A stretch of 64,000 nt of DNA from Tricholoma matsutake. Lineage: Eukaryota > Basidiomycota > Agaricomycetes > Agaricales > Tricholomataceae. Of the stretch, positions 11,573 to 23,692 are shown in pieces (within the stretch, counting starts at the first letter, position 1; every line of letters starts with the position of its first letter). Position numbers and translations under genes: made by a program. The stretch is taken from NCBI GenBank assembly GCA_026075535.2, contig AP026540.1, forward strand, positions 11,904,001 through 11,968,000, written 5' to 3'. The notes under the pieces were generated by a model. That model saw only the letters and a program-made list of their open reading frames with translations. It was not told the DNA's origin and ran no database searches.

Positions 11573-12766
11573 CATGCACAAATCTGTGTTCATCGAGCTT
11601 TGAGTATGGAAGCACTTTAACATTCCCAAACTTCACAATATCCAGCATTACATCGATGTAATCTGCTCTCTTGGCAGCACTGATGGATACAACACTGAGT
11701 TATCTGAATGACTGCATATTGACTTTGTGAAGGAGGCATATCTTGCAAGTAACAAACATGATTTCCTGGAGCAGGTGGCAATCTGTTGTCCCATCCTCAA
11801 CCAGATCTTACCAATGATGGTTCTGAACAAGATATGTTAGAGATTGAAGATCTCAAGGACTTAGTCTCCCAGTCTGCCATTGTAAAATGGATGGCAATCC
11901 TACCTTCAAAACACTGGAGAGTCACTAAGAATCTCCCATTTGCCAATGTTTCTATCAATCACCTCAAAACTCACCATTGTTAAGTTCTGAACTGAAATGA
12001 ATTAAGACATTGGATTTCTGGCTGGACCTGGTCAATAGGTGTCAAAGGATAAAATGAAGACAGAACAGGAAAGGGAATCTGGTGGGAATCCAGAACAGAG
12101 TCCACTTGGCATGATGCACCAAGTGTAAGGGAACAGAAAGGACTTGGCTTCAACTTCTAAGAAGTTGCACCCTTCTCCTCATCAAGTGTCCTAATTTTGA
12201 GACAAGGGTAAAGAGAGAGAGATAAGTTCTGGAGGTTTTCCAGGGAGAATGAGGTAAAGTTTGAGGCAGACTTAGGAGAGGATTTTGGGGGGTTAACTTG
12301 GTTGATTTACAAACTGCCTAATGCAAGACAAAAGTAGCTAGCTTAAATACTAAGGATTGGACATGATCAGAGTTTCTGAGGCTGTGATAATTTGCAAACT
12401 GGCCTCCCAAGGCAATGACCTGAAACTGTTTCATCAAATTGGAATTTCATCTCCAGGCTGTGCTGCAGATATGAGGTAAGCTGTGATGCAAGGCAGCTGG
12501 AAAAGACAGCAGAAAACAATTGGAAATCTGGTTGGAGGAATCAGTCTTGACAACCATCATGTCTCCATTTTTTTTACAGGTTTCACTAGCTTCATCCAGA
12601 AACACACCTCCAATGCACCAATGCCATCAAAGTATGACCACTTCAATGCTTATAAACAAATCTCACTTATCCTGGCACCTAATCAATATATAAGCACAAA
12701 TCTGATTATTGAACACATATGGACAACTCCAGCCTGTGAGTGTCAATGTCAGTGACCTGGTGTCAT
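11573..12766 (+). pseudogene. Plavaka-like transposase, second part
   Basis: Directly after the hAT element the protein continues in family order. I read HFNIPKLH-like and IQHYIDVICSLGSTDGYNTE-like text at about 11620-11690, then DFVKEAYLASNKHDFLEQVA-like text near 11730, then PFANVSINHL near 11940. GFTSFIQKHTSNAPMPSKYD and HFNAYKQISLILAPN (12572-12690) follow. Stops and indels are frequent. This block is known to follow the catalytic core in Plavaka-type proteins. It ends at the 'ggtgtcat' target site of the next insertion. Motifs marked -like are approximations from degraded sequence. Confidence 0.6.
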
Positions 12767-14097
12767 TAGCACTGTAAGGTCTAGTGCATAAGACTGCAAA
12801 ATAACTGCAAAATAACTGCAAACTGGACCGACCTTTCACCGATTGTAACCGGACTATCAGTTATGGTTTTCCAGGTTTCAAAGTGCAGTTCTTGCAGATC
12901 GTGTGAGTCCAAAACTGGTAGAGACCAGTCTAGAACCAGTTATTCGGGTCATGTGGCTAAGGTACATGATCGATCAATTTTGTTCACACACACACCACTC
13001 TTCTCCACTCCACCACCACCCTCGACGATGCTGCCTCCCTCATTTGTCTCTCCTTTCCCTTCCCTCCCACTACCCACTACTCCTACCACTCTCATTCCCA
13101 GCAACACGGCCATGCAACCCAACCACCTATGCAATGACAACTGCAGGCCTGAATGATGGTTACTGTTGTTTGGGCCATAGGTTTCATTTTTTCTTTTGTT
13201 CTCTTATTTTTATTAACTAACTAATTTGTTTCATCATTTTTTAGGTTCTACACTACAGGTCATGAGCATTGCCAATGCGAAATGTGCAATGCATGCCCAT
13301 GCCCATGCCCATGCCTGCTGGAGGCCACAACAATGGACAGGAGACAGAGGGAGGGGATCCAGCAGACACCAGAGGGTGCCAGGGGATACCTGCAAGGTAA
13401 GACCTCCACCCATGCCACCCCCTAACCCCCTTGACCACCAACAAGATGAGAACAACAGTACCTGCCACCCCTAGCCTGTGAGCCACTGCTCGCAGGGTGG
13501 ATCATGGGTGCTAGCAGCAAGCATTGACATTGGCGAGCACCATGACATGAGGACAGCAAGAGTGGGGAGATCAATAAACACAGGGAATGCCAAACCATGA
13601 TGGATGACCCAGCAGCCAACATTGACATTGATGAGCACCACAACACGAGGACAACAAATCAATGAACACAGGGAATGCCAAGGGGAAACGACAAACACAG
13701 CAATGATGCAGGGTGGGGGACAATGAACATGCAGCACCTGCCTCTAGCCTCATGAGTCACTGCTCATGGGGGGGACTGCAGGTGCTTTCTTTCTTTTGTT
13801 TGTTTCATTTTACTTTTACTTTTATCACATATGCTGTACATAATACATACATTATGGCATAGTCAGTAGATAGTATCAGTCCAATAACCAGTCCTGACCA
13901 GTGATGAACTGGTTAGGACTGGGTCCGGTGTAGGACTGGTTATAACCAGTTAGTAAACTGCAGACAAACCGCAATAAACTGGTTTATCGTGGTTGCAGTT
14001 ATGGTTTTGTAGTATAGCAAAAAATGTATAACCAGTTTGGTTACTGGTTTTGGCCCAGAGGGGAAAAAACCGGACCGAACCGGACTTCAAAGTGCTA
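12767..14097. mobile_element. hAT-type non-autonomous element, 1331 bp (copy 1)
   Basis: The ends are 'tagcactgtaaggt' and 'acttcaaagtgcta', an inverted pair, with exact 8 bp TSDs GGTGTCAT at 12759-12766 and 14098-14105. It is closely similar along its length to 37844-39198. It includes a Pro-rich frame (12863-13156), an intron-like 'ggtttcatttt...tttttag' stretch (13177-13244), a CATGCC run near 13293-13315 and the 'gtgagccactgctcgcaggg' motif at 13480. No transposase is encoded. Confidence 0.85.
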
Positions 14098-14885
14098 GGT
14101 GTCATAGCACATTTTGATACAGTATTTGTGGTCAAAAACCCTACTTCCTACAGACCTTCTTCATTGCTAGAGGGTGAGTCTTCAAGAACTTGAATATCAT
14201 TTAACCAATGGCTACTAATCCCTTATCAATCATGTCTACAGGTCTCCGTGTTGCCCAAGTTCATGTTATTTTTGACCTTCCTCCACAATTTGGTATGCAT
14301 GCCTGTCCATTAGCTTACATCAAATGGTTCACTCCTCTCAGTATGCCTGATCATGTTACTGGCATGTATGTGGTTTGATGATTGTCATCTCAACACTGAG
14401 ATTGTTTCAGTGGATCATTTTGTTCAAGGCTGTCATTTGTGAGGCATGACAGGGGTATGAAAAGAGTTTAGAAAGGGTTTGGCCATATCTTCAAATTGTT
14501 ATCACAACTACCTGGCAAGAATTTTATCCCAGGTGGGCAATATATATGGCTATGAGAAACCTCAAGTTTTTAAACCATATCCTTACATTTTTGTTTGTTA
14601 AATGTAAGGATATGGTTTAAAAACTTGAGGTTTCTCATAGCCATATATATTGCCCACCTGGGATAAAATTCTTGCCAGGTAGTTGTGATAACAATTTGAA
14701 GATATGGCCAAATCCTTTCTAAACCCTTTTCATACCCCTGTCATGCCTTAGTCATTTGATGGAAAGAGCTGGTAGAGTTCTGGATCACACTTGGACAACC
14801 AACAATGTACTGCAGAAGGCAACAGGTTTTTGGGTGAACAGTCACATTAATCCTGATATGTTTGTAATCACTAGAGACTTCTAAT
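14098..14885 (+). pseudogene. Plavaka-like transposase, C-terminal part
   Basis: The protein text picks up after the duplicated 'ggtgtcat' with FDTVFVVKNP. It continues as GLRVAQVHVIFDLPPQFG, PLAYIKWFTPLS and VTGMYVV (14242-14380), then the frame VDHFVQGCHL. It is broken by the foldback MITE at 14440 and resumes at 14751 with HTWTTNNVLQKATGFWVNSHINPDMFV-type text ending near 14885. This order (DLPPQFG, then a strand of VxxNSH) matches C-terminal parts of Plavaka-type proteins. The continuity across three insertions is the main support. Confidence 0.65.
14440..14750. mobile_element. Foldback MITE copy 1, 311 bp, hAT-like TSD
   Basis: An almost perfect palindrome with arms of about 145 bp, starting 't(g/a)aggcatgac' and ending 'gtcatgcctta'. 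The loop is near 14595. An exact 8 bp duplication GTCATTTG is at 14432-14439 and 14751-14758. It lies in the Plavaka-like gene. A second copy is at 15966-30509, split by a retrotransposon. Confidence 0.9.
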
Positions 14886-15488
14886 GGACAAGTCTATTTC
14901 CACAACATACCTTGGCTACTAGGACCACACCAGACTCACCACAACCTACAGCAAACATCAGCTATGGATATCAGCCCAATTTGATACTAGGCACTACTGA
15001 GACACTCCCTTGAAATGATCAGGTCATCATGGGCTGCATATAGCTACCAGATCTGACCAATATATATTGTGTTGGAGCCCATATATGGCTATTGTACCTT
15101 GGCAGAGTGCTACAACCTGAAAGTGTTTTCCTGATGGGTTAGCCATGATTTGATCTCATTTTAAGCTGGGGTTATATTGCACCAGACCTCCAAAGACTGA
15201 GTGAGTATAGGAGTAGATGAGCCACCAGAGCACTAGGATCACAAAAAAAAAGCTTGTCAGGAATGGTGTATGGAAGATATAAGCAATGGACTTCAACAGT
15301 AGAAATTTTCAGTTTAGGAAAATGAATTTTTGGGTAATACACAAATTACATAAGTAATTAAGTTCACTTTCTAGCATGTGATTCCACATGCAATGTGTTT
15401 GAACTTTTGACATCTATGACTTAGGTGATGTCAGCACCTAAGTACTGTCCATACTGCATTCAAAAGGAGTCATGTAGATTATGCTGAC
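14886..15488. other. No recognisable gene
   Basis: There are only short frames with frequent stops. It may contain the 3' end of the Plavaka-like element, but I found no terminal repeat. Confidence 0.4.
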
Positions 15489-15827
15489 TTGACCATATCA
15501 TATGATGAGCTTGCAAAGTACCTTAAGGACATGCCACCAGTTACTAATTCAAGCAGGCACACACAAACAAGGTTCCAGAGGGTGCAAGCACATTTTATCC
15601 AGCAATGGATAATGGAGTTGAGGAAGATGATTGTCCATTTGTGGTACATGGTATTACTGGAGAACAAAGACAGTAGAAGCATTGAAGGGAATTGCATTAA
15701 AGCATTGGAACAACTGGTGCAGCACTATCAGTTGGACAGAGTGCAGACACTCAGTCAGTTCTCAAGAATCCAAATTTATGCCCAAAAATATTCTCTTAGC
15801 TGTTTCCATATGGTTATGTGGGTATAG
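15489..15827 (+). CDS. Unrecognised ORF, 112 aa
   Basis: An uninterrupted frame starting MTISYDELAKYLKDMPP, rich in Gln and hydrophobic residues (RFQRVQAHFIQQWIMELRKM). I recognise no family. It may be an exon or remnant of another transposon gene. No partner gene is nearby, and the foldback MITE starts shortly after. Confidence 0.25.
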   Translation: MTISYDELAKYLKDMPPVTNSSRHTQTRFQRVQAHFIQQWIMELRKMIVHLWYMVLLENKDSRSIEGNCIKALEQLVQHYQLDRVQTLSQFSRIQIYAQKYSLSCFHMVMWV

Positions 15828-15965
15828 GCACCACCAAATTGTCAGACAAAGCACACAAGAAATTTCTGGTGATGTACCATGATTAGTGCTGTGCTTGGCC
15901 CAGCCTTGACAATGGCTTCATACTGGCTTTGGCCCAGCTTGGATGTTTGAAAAGCCACAGCAAGG

Positions 15966-16093
15966 TAAGGCATGACGGGTATGAAAAGGGTTTAGAAAGG
16001 GTTTGGCATATCTTCAAATTGTTATCACAACTACCTGGCAAGAATTTTATCCCAGGTGGGAAATATATAGGGCTATGAGAAACCTCAAGTTTT
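15966..16093. mobile_element. Foldback MITE copy 2, left half
   Basis: It begins 'taaggcatgac' and matches the left arm of copy 1 to 'aacctcaagtttt', where the old chromovirus starts. The 8 bp TSD of this MITE is CAGCAAGG (15958-15965), matched by CAGCCAGG at 30510-30517 (7 of 8). The right half lies 14 kb away at 30323-30509. Confidence 0.85.
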
Positions 16094-16356
16094 TGGAAAC
16101 CTACCCCGTAGTTGGGGATAGGTAACAGTGAAAAGGCTGGTAAAAGAAAAGATTGATATAACACTCATGTCAAACCACCAAAGTGACAGGACAACGATGT
16201 GATATTAAGAGTAGACAATGATATATGAGTAAAGGACAATTGGAATGTATGGGGGAAAGGAAGAATGGGGAAGAATGATGCAATGTGTAGTTAATATGGT
16301 TAGTTCTTGAACCATGTACAGATAAGAGTCAATGTGTGTACGTAAGCAGGCTTACA
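16094..16356 (-). repeat. 3' LTR of old chromovirus, 263 bp
   Basis: It starts TGGAAAC and ends CTTACA as read on the plus strand. It aligns with 30136-30322, but that copy lacks about 76 bp in the middle (the interval beginning 'acaatgatatatgag'). Confidence 0.85.
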
Positions 16357-16438
16357 CCCTCCCACCCTTAGAAAAGTGTCTGGGTGAGAAATGAAAATGA
16401 AAAGGAAAAAGCTCTGAAATTAGAAATCCAACCCATCA

Positions 16439-18159
16439 TCAACCAAATGACGGATGCATTAAAAAACCCAGTGGGAAAAAGCTACCATGTTCCCTCTGCC
16501 TTATGAGACCACCAAACATCCAGCGCTTTGCAATCCACAAGTTCACGTTGGGGTAGCCATAGATCGTTGCTTTCTGCATAGCCAGCCCACTGCACCAGGT
16601 ATTGAAAACCACAACCTCTTTTCCTCTCATCAATGATCTTCTTGATCCAGTATTCTTCCATTCCTTCTTCGGTCAATACCAGTCCAGGTCATTCATGTTT
16701 TCAGGATGGAAACAGTGTCGCATCATTTTTGACATGTCGTTTGAGTAGTGAGGTGTGGAAGCTTGGGAAAGTTTCAGGGGAGTTAGGTAGATGTAATGTG
16801 TAAGAGGAGGTCTCTGGGAATGCCTTTGTGACAGTGTAAGGACCATCCCATTGGGGAAGAACTTGGCAACACATGAGTTGTCTCTGGCCTTGTATTCCTG
16901 ATGTTGGTGTAGTGTCATGAGCATGACTCAATTGCCTATAGCATAGGCATCTTCATGACCTCAAGATTTGTTTGTGTAGAATGCCTGCAGTATTTTAGCA
17001 CCCAATAAGGCATCCTTAGCATCAGCGACATCAGCCTTAATTTGGGAGATAATACCCCGAGCAGCTATTCCATCTCCACTAGATTCCATGATGATCCCAG
17101 GAACCAAGGGAGGAATGACACGTGGACTCTGTCCCATGCAAATTTGGAAACCAGAGTACCCCATGGATGCATTGATAGAGTTCATCATGTTGAACCAGAT
17201 GGTAGGTAACACACATACCCATCCCTTCTGATTTTGTTTGACATGGAAACGGATGCATTGATTCAAGGTCTTGTTCATTCATTCACTAGCACCATCTGTC
17301 TGAGGACGGTATGTGGTCGACATCTGTAGATGTATGCCTGTTAATTCATGGAGTGCTTTCCAGAATTTGGACACAAAGAGCTTATCATGATCGCTGATCA
17401 ATTCCAAAGGCAACCCATTTTTGCAGTACCACTCATTGAAGAAAATGAATGCTAACTCCGGTGTGGTAATATTAGTCTGAGTGGGGATCAGTCGGATATC
17501 TGAACCCAGTCAGTCGGTTATGGTCAGGACACAATCATAACCATTGTCTACAGGTAAAGGACCCACAAAGTCCAAACACACTGAGTCTCCCCTATTTTCA
17601 GGGATTGGGAGAGGGTGCAGTGGTCCTTTCAGCTTGGAAGTACAACTTTTATTGCGTTGGCACTGCAGACAAGCTGGGACATAGGCATTTTCAAGATCCC
17701 TGTGCATGTTCAGCCAGTAGTAACAATTGCAAATGCTCACATAGGACTTATCAGCCCCAAAGTGAAGTGTATCATGTGCGAGTTGGAAGAGATCTTCACA
17801 GAGTGTTCTGAAGTGATGGATCATGAGTTGGTCACCAATGTACCACAGGTCATTCTCATAATGGATATTAGGGATGCTTTCATCAGCCACAGAGAGTTTT
17901 TGGCAAAAATCGTCACTCTTGTATCCCAAGTGTATGTCACGCAAGAACAAATCATCTGCAGAGATTGACAAGATCACATTACACGATCCTTCAACTTTCA
18001 ACCAGTTGTCCCACCATAAAGGTGAGTCGGCAACATCCACATCTTCAGATACTTCCTCAAGTGGGTCTTCAGGTAAGTGGGAAAGAGCATCACTGACTGT
18101 GTTATCTTCACCATGAATGTAGTGAATAGTCATGTCAAATTGTGACAGATGTTCCGTCT
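16439..18159 (-). pseudogene. Old chromovirus pol: RNase H end, integrase, chromodomain
   Basis: On the minus strand the frame enters at 18159 with EHLSQFDMTIHYIHGEDNTVSDALSHLPED, the usual RNase H C-terminus. The integrase zinc-binding region follows as HDTLHFGADKSY then CLQCQRNK (H-H-C-C spacing), with a core beginning VCLDFVGPLPVDNGYD. The frame 17278-16961 carries the distal catalytic core (WFNMMNSINASMGYSGFQI). Segment 16676-16482 encodes a chromodomain: EEYWIKKIIDERKRG, then QYLVQWAGYAESNDLWLP. Frameshifts separate these blocks. The enzyme would insert cDNA into chromatin, with the chromodomain guiding it to histone marks. Confidence 0.85.
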
Positions 18160-18559
18160 TGTTAGGAAACCACCCCATTACCTAATAAACTTTCATTTTT
18201 ATTTTATTATGTCAAATTACGCTACATGACGCCAAATTATGCTACACTTTGATAGCATGAGAATTTTATTTCGCACACATCAATATGTATGTGCATGTGT
18301 GAATGCATCGGTAACAACAATGTACAATATATGTAACATAGTATATAAACCCTAAATATATGCCTAGGGGACCCCAGTTGTGTTCTCTTAGGTATTCCAC
18401 CTACGTTTTTGGTGTGAAAGGCCTATCTCAACAAACTCACTATTATAACCCCTCGCATCAAAACCATCAGTTCCCCCATCATGAGTGCAGATCCCGCCCC
18501 CTTCTTGTAGAGAGAACCCGCACGGTCTTAGCTAGCAGATAGTGGGTGTCACCCTAACA
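18160..18559 (+). repeat. 5' LTR of younger chromovirus, 400 bp
   Basis: It aligns end to end with 25080-25481. I count 20 substitutions and two single-base indels. Every substitution is a CpG to TpG or CpA difference. A TATA-like 'gtatataaacc' sits near 18341. Confidence 0.93.
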
Positions 18560-20225
18560 GAAGAACACAACTTCCCGTATCAGTGCGCCTTCTCTTACTT
18601 GTGCATATGTTGATAGGTCGTCTCCTTGGCTCAAGGACCGATTCACCACTTTAGCATCATTCTAATCACATTGGCTAACTCCTACAATGTCCCAGACACA
18701 GCATGACCCAGTCTATCAATCACGATATCATATTGACCACGTCGAAACATCACCAGCAACATCAATCGTATCAAGAGCCCACATCACACAACCTTAGGAC
18801 TACCCCAAAAAGCCCCTAAGATCCCCCTACACCACCATCAAACATCCCTGATCAACTTCAAACAGCCCCAACCATGATCGAGCATTGTCAAGCGTCATCG
18901 ATCGATATCGAGAAACTATGAGCGACATCGGGCGCCGCCTTCATTATCTAAATGGTGGAAGACCATGCACTAGGACATATTCCAACTCATGCTCAAACCT
19001 GCTGATCATAGGTCAGCCTCATTCCAAGTCCCTATCATGCACAGAACCCGCTGGATGCATTATTGCGAGACTTAGTGCAGTTTATACACAAAGGACAGTC
19101 TCTTTTAGTTCTTTCCCTTTATTACTCTTTCATCATATGATATATATATCTTTCTTGTTTGGATTCCAGTCTCCTTTATGGCCTTGTGCCTTAACTCATA
19201 TCTTTTGCCTCATGTTCTACACATGTTTCTCATTCCATTTTAGGAAGTATCTTTAAAACATATAAAACTCTGTAGTATCTACTTGGAAATAAAAAGAAAT
19301 CATCTTCACATATCGTCTCATATGCAGTTCTAAGCATCCGATCAACTTTCTAAAACAATCTAAGTCTCTGCGGGTTTTCTCGATTGACGAGAAACCTCTG
19401 CGATTGTCATGTCCTTGATCCTCCCTTGATCCTCTTGTCATTAGTTCTAGCAACCCTTCCAACACTTCATAGCCATTTGCCGCACCCTTCGTATACCATC
19501 GACCTATTGAAAGGTCCACAGAATTCACATATCGACCATCGGCAATAAACTTGTTCGCCGTCGATCTCATCGATCACCCTCAATATCGATCAATACTTGA
19601 TCAGACTGTGCCAAATGCCTTCCTCTCTCATAACACTACCTTCATGACTAGTACCAACTGGTCATCTTTCCATTGGTTGGGCCATGAACATTCGGAACGA
19701 CTCGCAACCTTCCTCTGACTCATCGCAAATATCATCAATTGCCTCATCGGCAGTTTAGGTGGTTTTCCCAGGTTGAGTATCATCAACATCATTGTTTCGC
19801 CGCGCCACATCCGATTACTCATCCTTTTGGCACGAGCCGGAAGTACTTGTATATATGTAATCTACCTTTTCTTTCATAAGCCGATGCCAGGCCTCGCCTT
19901 ACATTGCGACCACCAGTGATCGAGAGGCAGTACTCATCATTAGGACAGCTGCAACCAGACAACCGATTGGATCTGGTTTAGTTACGATTTACATCACTCT
20001 ATTTGGATGACTATTTTAGTTACAAGCTGAATTCAGCGATATCTCCGAGATCAGGCACTGTTGGAAGGGTTATTGATCCAAAGTGTCAAATTAAGCGCCC
20101 AACAAACGACAAGCAATTGACAAACCTCGACGAACCTTATCATGTGACCCGTAAATGTTTGGAGAGGTCTTGAAGAAAAATTTTTGAATTTGTTGAAGAA
20201 GTGACTCATCACAGATTCTACAATT
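18560..20225 (+). other. Leader of younger chromovirus, CpG-rich, no coding match
   Basis: This is 1.67 kb between the LTR and gag. It keeps many CpG words (cgatcgatatcg, gcgacatcgggcgccgcc), unlike most of the window. I see no gag motif, and the open frames at 18885-19256 (+) and 19570-19253 (-) show no known domain. It may be a long untranslated leader or a captured piece of host DNA. Confidence 0.45.
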
Positions 20226-21248
20226 ATGTCCGAACCTTCAACTTCTAATCCTGGTCCTAATCCTGTTCCCATGCCAGCACTAGAGGCAAAGATTGATGTG
20301 CTTACAGTGCAGATGTCGCAATTAGTGTCAGTGTTGACTGCATCACAGCCCAGACAAGCAGAAGTACAGCCAGAGATAATAGGAGAAAAAGGAGGAGATG
20401 GGGGAGTGGATATCGCAGGAGGATGAGACAGCAGAGAAATCTGGAAATGGAAAAGTGTGCTTACCTAAGTATGCACCCCCGCAAATCTTTGATGGTACCA
20501 TGGAGAATACAAAATCCTTCATTAGCTCTATAGTATTGTACATCCAGGGGGGGAAAGCACAGTTCTGGAGAAACGAGGCTATTAATCAAATTGCCATGGG
20601 AAATAAACCATTTGCAACCTTCAAGGAATTTCTGGAGAGATTGGAGGCACGGTTTGGAGACCCTAATCCAAAGGCGACAGCCAATGCTAAATTAAAGACC
20701 ATGCGCCAAGGCTTCTTAACGGCGGATAAATTTATTTTGCAGTTCAAAGCAGAAGCTTCGCAAACGGACATGGGAGAAGCCATGTTGGTAGAGTTTTTGA
20801 AAGCAGGATTAAATCCCTCTTTGTTCAAATGTATCTACCGACTACCTTCTATGCCAGAGACGTTGGACAAGTGGTATAATTGGGCAATGCACCTTGACCA
20901 GCAATATCAGCAGGAACAGGCAGAGTCAAATTGATGTATGGAAGTAGTAAATTTGGAAAGTCATCAGGAGGAAAGTCCGAGAAAGGAAAAGTGCCTCAGG
21001 CGCAAGCTCCAAGGGCACAGCCACTGGCCATGGCAGTGACACCTATAGTTACGGAGTCAGCAGCACCAGCAGAGGCAATGGAGGTTGATCAAGCAGGGAG
21101 ACGAGCCCCACTTAAATGTTTTAACTGTGGGCAGTTGGGACACATTTCTAGGAATTGTAGGCAGAAAAGAAAGATTAGGGAAGCTACAATTGAGGAAGTG
21201 AAGCCAGAGGAAGGCAAGCAGAAGAATTTTGTGGAAGAGTCCCAGTGA
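20226..21248 (+). pseudogene. Younger chromovirus gag
   Basis: It starts MSEPSTSNPGPNPVP with a Gln/Pro-rich N-terminus. After a frame change near 20400 it reads the capsid-like core (APPQIFDGTMENTKSFISS, then KEFLERLEARFGDPNPKATA). After another shift near 20930 a basic tail follows with a CCHC zinc knuckle, CFNCGQLGHISRNC (about 21116-21157). Gag packages the element RNA in cytoplasmic particles. Three frames are used, so it is broken. Confidence 0.85.
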
Positions 21249-21760
21249 AGGTTTCCCCATTGGTGACCCAGAATCGTTACAATGTATTAGTATCCAAGGA
21301 AACCCAGAGCAAATCAGAAAAGGAAATCGAGGAGGAGTACAACTGTTGTGAATCACATGACAAAGAAAATTGTCATGCGTCATTTCTGAAAACCCCTAAA
21401 TTCTTTATTCGCTCTGCACAAATAGAACCCAAAATCACCTTGACTGTGGGACTGAAGACAGTGGACACGCATGCAGCTATTGATGTGGAAGCATTGCTTG
21501 ATAGTGGTGCTACAGGATTATTTATTAATCGATCCTTAATTACCAGAAACGGTATTAACACATGCAAGCTGGCGCAACCTATAATGGTGTACAATATTGA
21601 TGGAACAGTCAATCGTGGAGGAACTATCAAGGAGGTGACTATGATCCTAAAGTATCAGGAGCATCAGGAGCGAGCCATATTTGAAGTGTGCGATCTTGGG
21701 AAAACCAATCTAATAATAGGATGTCCATGGTTACGGAAGCATAATCCTGAAATTGATTAG
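21245..21760 (+). pseudogene. Younger chromovirus aspartic protease
   Basis: The catalytic motif LLDSGATGLFI is near residue 80, followed by the flap region and IIGCPWLRKHNPEID at the C-terminus, the usual 'I-G-x-P-W-L' end of retrotransposon proteases. The frame stops with TAG where Trp is expected in the NPxIDW motif (21758-21760). The same frame continues into RT. Confidence 0.88.
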
Positions 21761-21778
21761 AAAACTGGGAAAGTACAA

Positions 21779-23692
21779 ATGACTCGTTGTCCTAAGGAAT
21801 GTAATGTGTATGGAAGGAAGATGAAGAAGGAAAAAAGGAAAAAAAAAGAGAAAGAACATCCAAGAAAGTATTCTGTTATGATGGAGGAAGTGGAGGATGA
21901 GGAAATGCCAAATGGGGAAGTTCCAATCATGATCAAGAAAGAAGAGCAGAAGCAAACCTTTAGAACAATTTGTGGAGGACAGTTGTGGGACAAGAATATC
22001 ATGAAGGTGGAGAAGCCAGTGGAGGAATGGGTGCCAAAAGTGTATCATGAACATCTATCAGTGTTCCAGAAGAAAGAGTCTGAGCAAATGCCAGTGCAGA
22101 AGCCATGGGATCATGCGATTGAGATGAAGCCAGGGTTTGTGCCAAAGAAGTCAAAGGTATATCCGTTATCTCCGATGGAACAAGAAGAAGTGGATGTGTT
22201 CCTGAAGGAGCAATTGCGCAAAGGATACATACAACCTTTGAAATCACTGCAAACATCACCAATATTCTTTGTGCCAAAGAAAGACCAAAGGAAGAGGATG
22301 TGTACAGATTATAGGTATCTGAATGAGTGGACAGTAAAGAATGCGTACCCCCTGCCGTTGATCTCAGAGATAATTGACAAAGTGGGGAAAGCCAAAGTCT
22401 TTGCAAAATTGGATTTACAATGGGGATACAACAATGTACGAATAAAGAAAGGAGATGAGTGGAAGGCCGCATTTGCCATGCGTCAAGTATCCTTCGAGCC
22501 GCTTGTCATGTTTTTTGGGATGATTAATAGTCCCCCAACCTTTCAAAATATGATGAACAACATTTTCAAGGACGTAATAGACAAAGGTGTGGTAATAATA
22601 TTTATTGATGACATTCTGATATTCACGGAGGATGAAGAAAATCATGAGGCAATAGTACAGGAGGTGTTACGGAGGTTGGCAGAGAATGATCTATTTTTGA
22701 AACCAGAGAAGTGTGTGTTTGGGGCAAGCGAGATTGAGTTTCTAGGATTATTGATCGGCCCTGACAGAATCAAAATGGATCCGATCAAGGTACAGGCGAT
22801 CACAGATTGGCCTGCACCCACCCATGTCAAGGAGGTTCAAGCCTTCTTGGGACTCACAAATTATTATTGTCGCTTTGTGCACAATTTTTCTAAAATTGCC
22901 GCACCCTTACATAATCTTATGTGAAAGGGAGTAGTGTGGAGGTGGGGAGAGCAGCAGCAGACAGCATTTGAGGAGTTGAAGAGGAAGTTTGTGGAGGGAC
23001 CAATATTAGCCCCAGTAGATTTCACATGCCCTTTGCAAGTGGAATCTGATGCATCCAATTTTGCTACTGGAGCGGTATTATCAATGCTGTGTGAAGATGA
23101 CAAATGGCATCCTTGTGCATACTTGTCAAAAGGGTTGAATGATGTGGAAAGGAATTATGATGTGCATGACAAAGAAATGTTGGGGATAATACGAGCATTG
23201 GAGGTGTGGAGGCATTATTTGGAAGGATGTATGCATGAGATTGAGATCTGGATGGATCATCAAAATCTGCAATACTTCATGTCTGCTAAAAAGCTTAATT
23301 GCAGGCAAGCATGTTGGGCACTATTCCTATTGCGTTTCAATTTTTACTTGGTCCACAAAGCAGGAAGCTTAATGAGGAAAGCAGATGCATTATCCAGACA
23401 TATTGATCATAAAAGGGGGGTGGAGGAGGACAATAAGAATGTTACCTTACTCAAACCCGAATACTTTTGTATTTGCACTATGCGTCAAGGGCATCTATTA
23501 ATAGATAGCTCAGAAATGGAAATGTTGTCTAAAATTAGACAATGTTCAGAAATGGACAATGAAGTAGTGGAAGCCATGAAAGCTCTGAAGGGAGAGAAGA
23601 AAGGTAATATCAAAGGAGATGAATGGGCTGAGGAACAAGGGTTGGTGTTGTTTCGAGGGAAAGTGTATGTACCGAAGGATCAGGATTTGTGA
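21779..23692 (+). pseudogene. Younger chromovirus RT and RNase H
   Basis: A K/E-rich linker (21800-21880) leads into RT motifs: YPLSPMEQEEVDVFLKEQL, SPIFFVPKKDQRKRMCTDYR, FAKLDLQWGYNNVRI and the intact active site FIDDILIF (about 22602). The thumb follows, with FLGLLIG and AFLGLTNYYCRFV. A TGA at 22921 replaces an Arg codon before RNase H. RNase H shows ESDASNFATGAVL, YDVHDKEMLGIIRALE, WMDHQNLQYF and KADALSRH. A further TGA ends the frame at 23690. Compared with family members, length and order are complete. Confidence 0.92.

Noticed and set aside
21731..22472. Minus-strand frames of 107-157 residues
   Set aside because: They lie antisense to clear RT coding sequence and have no domain.
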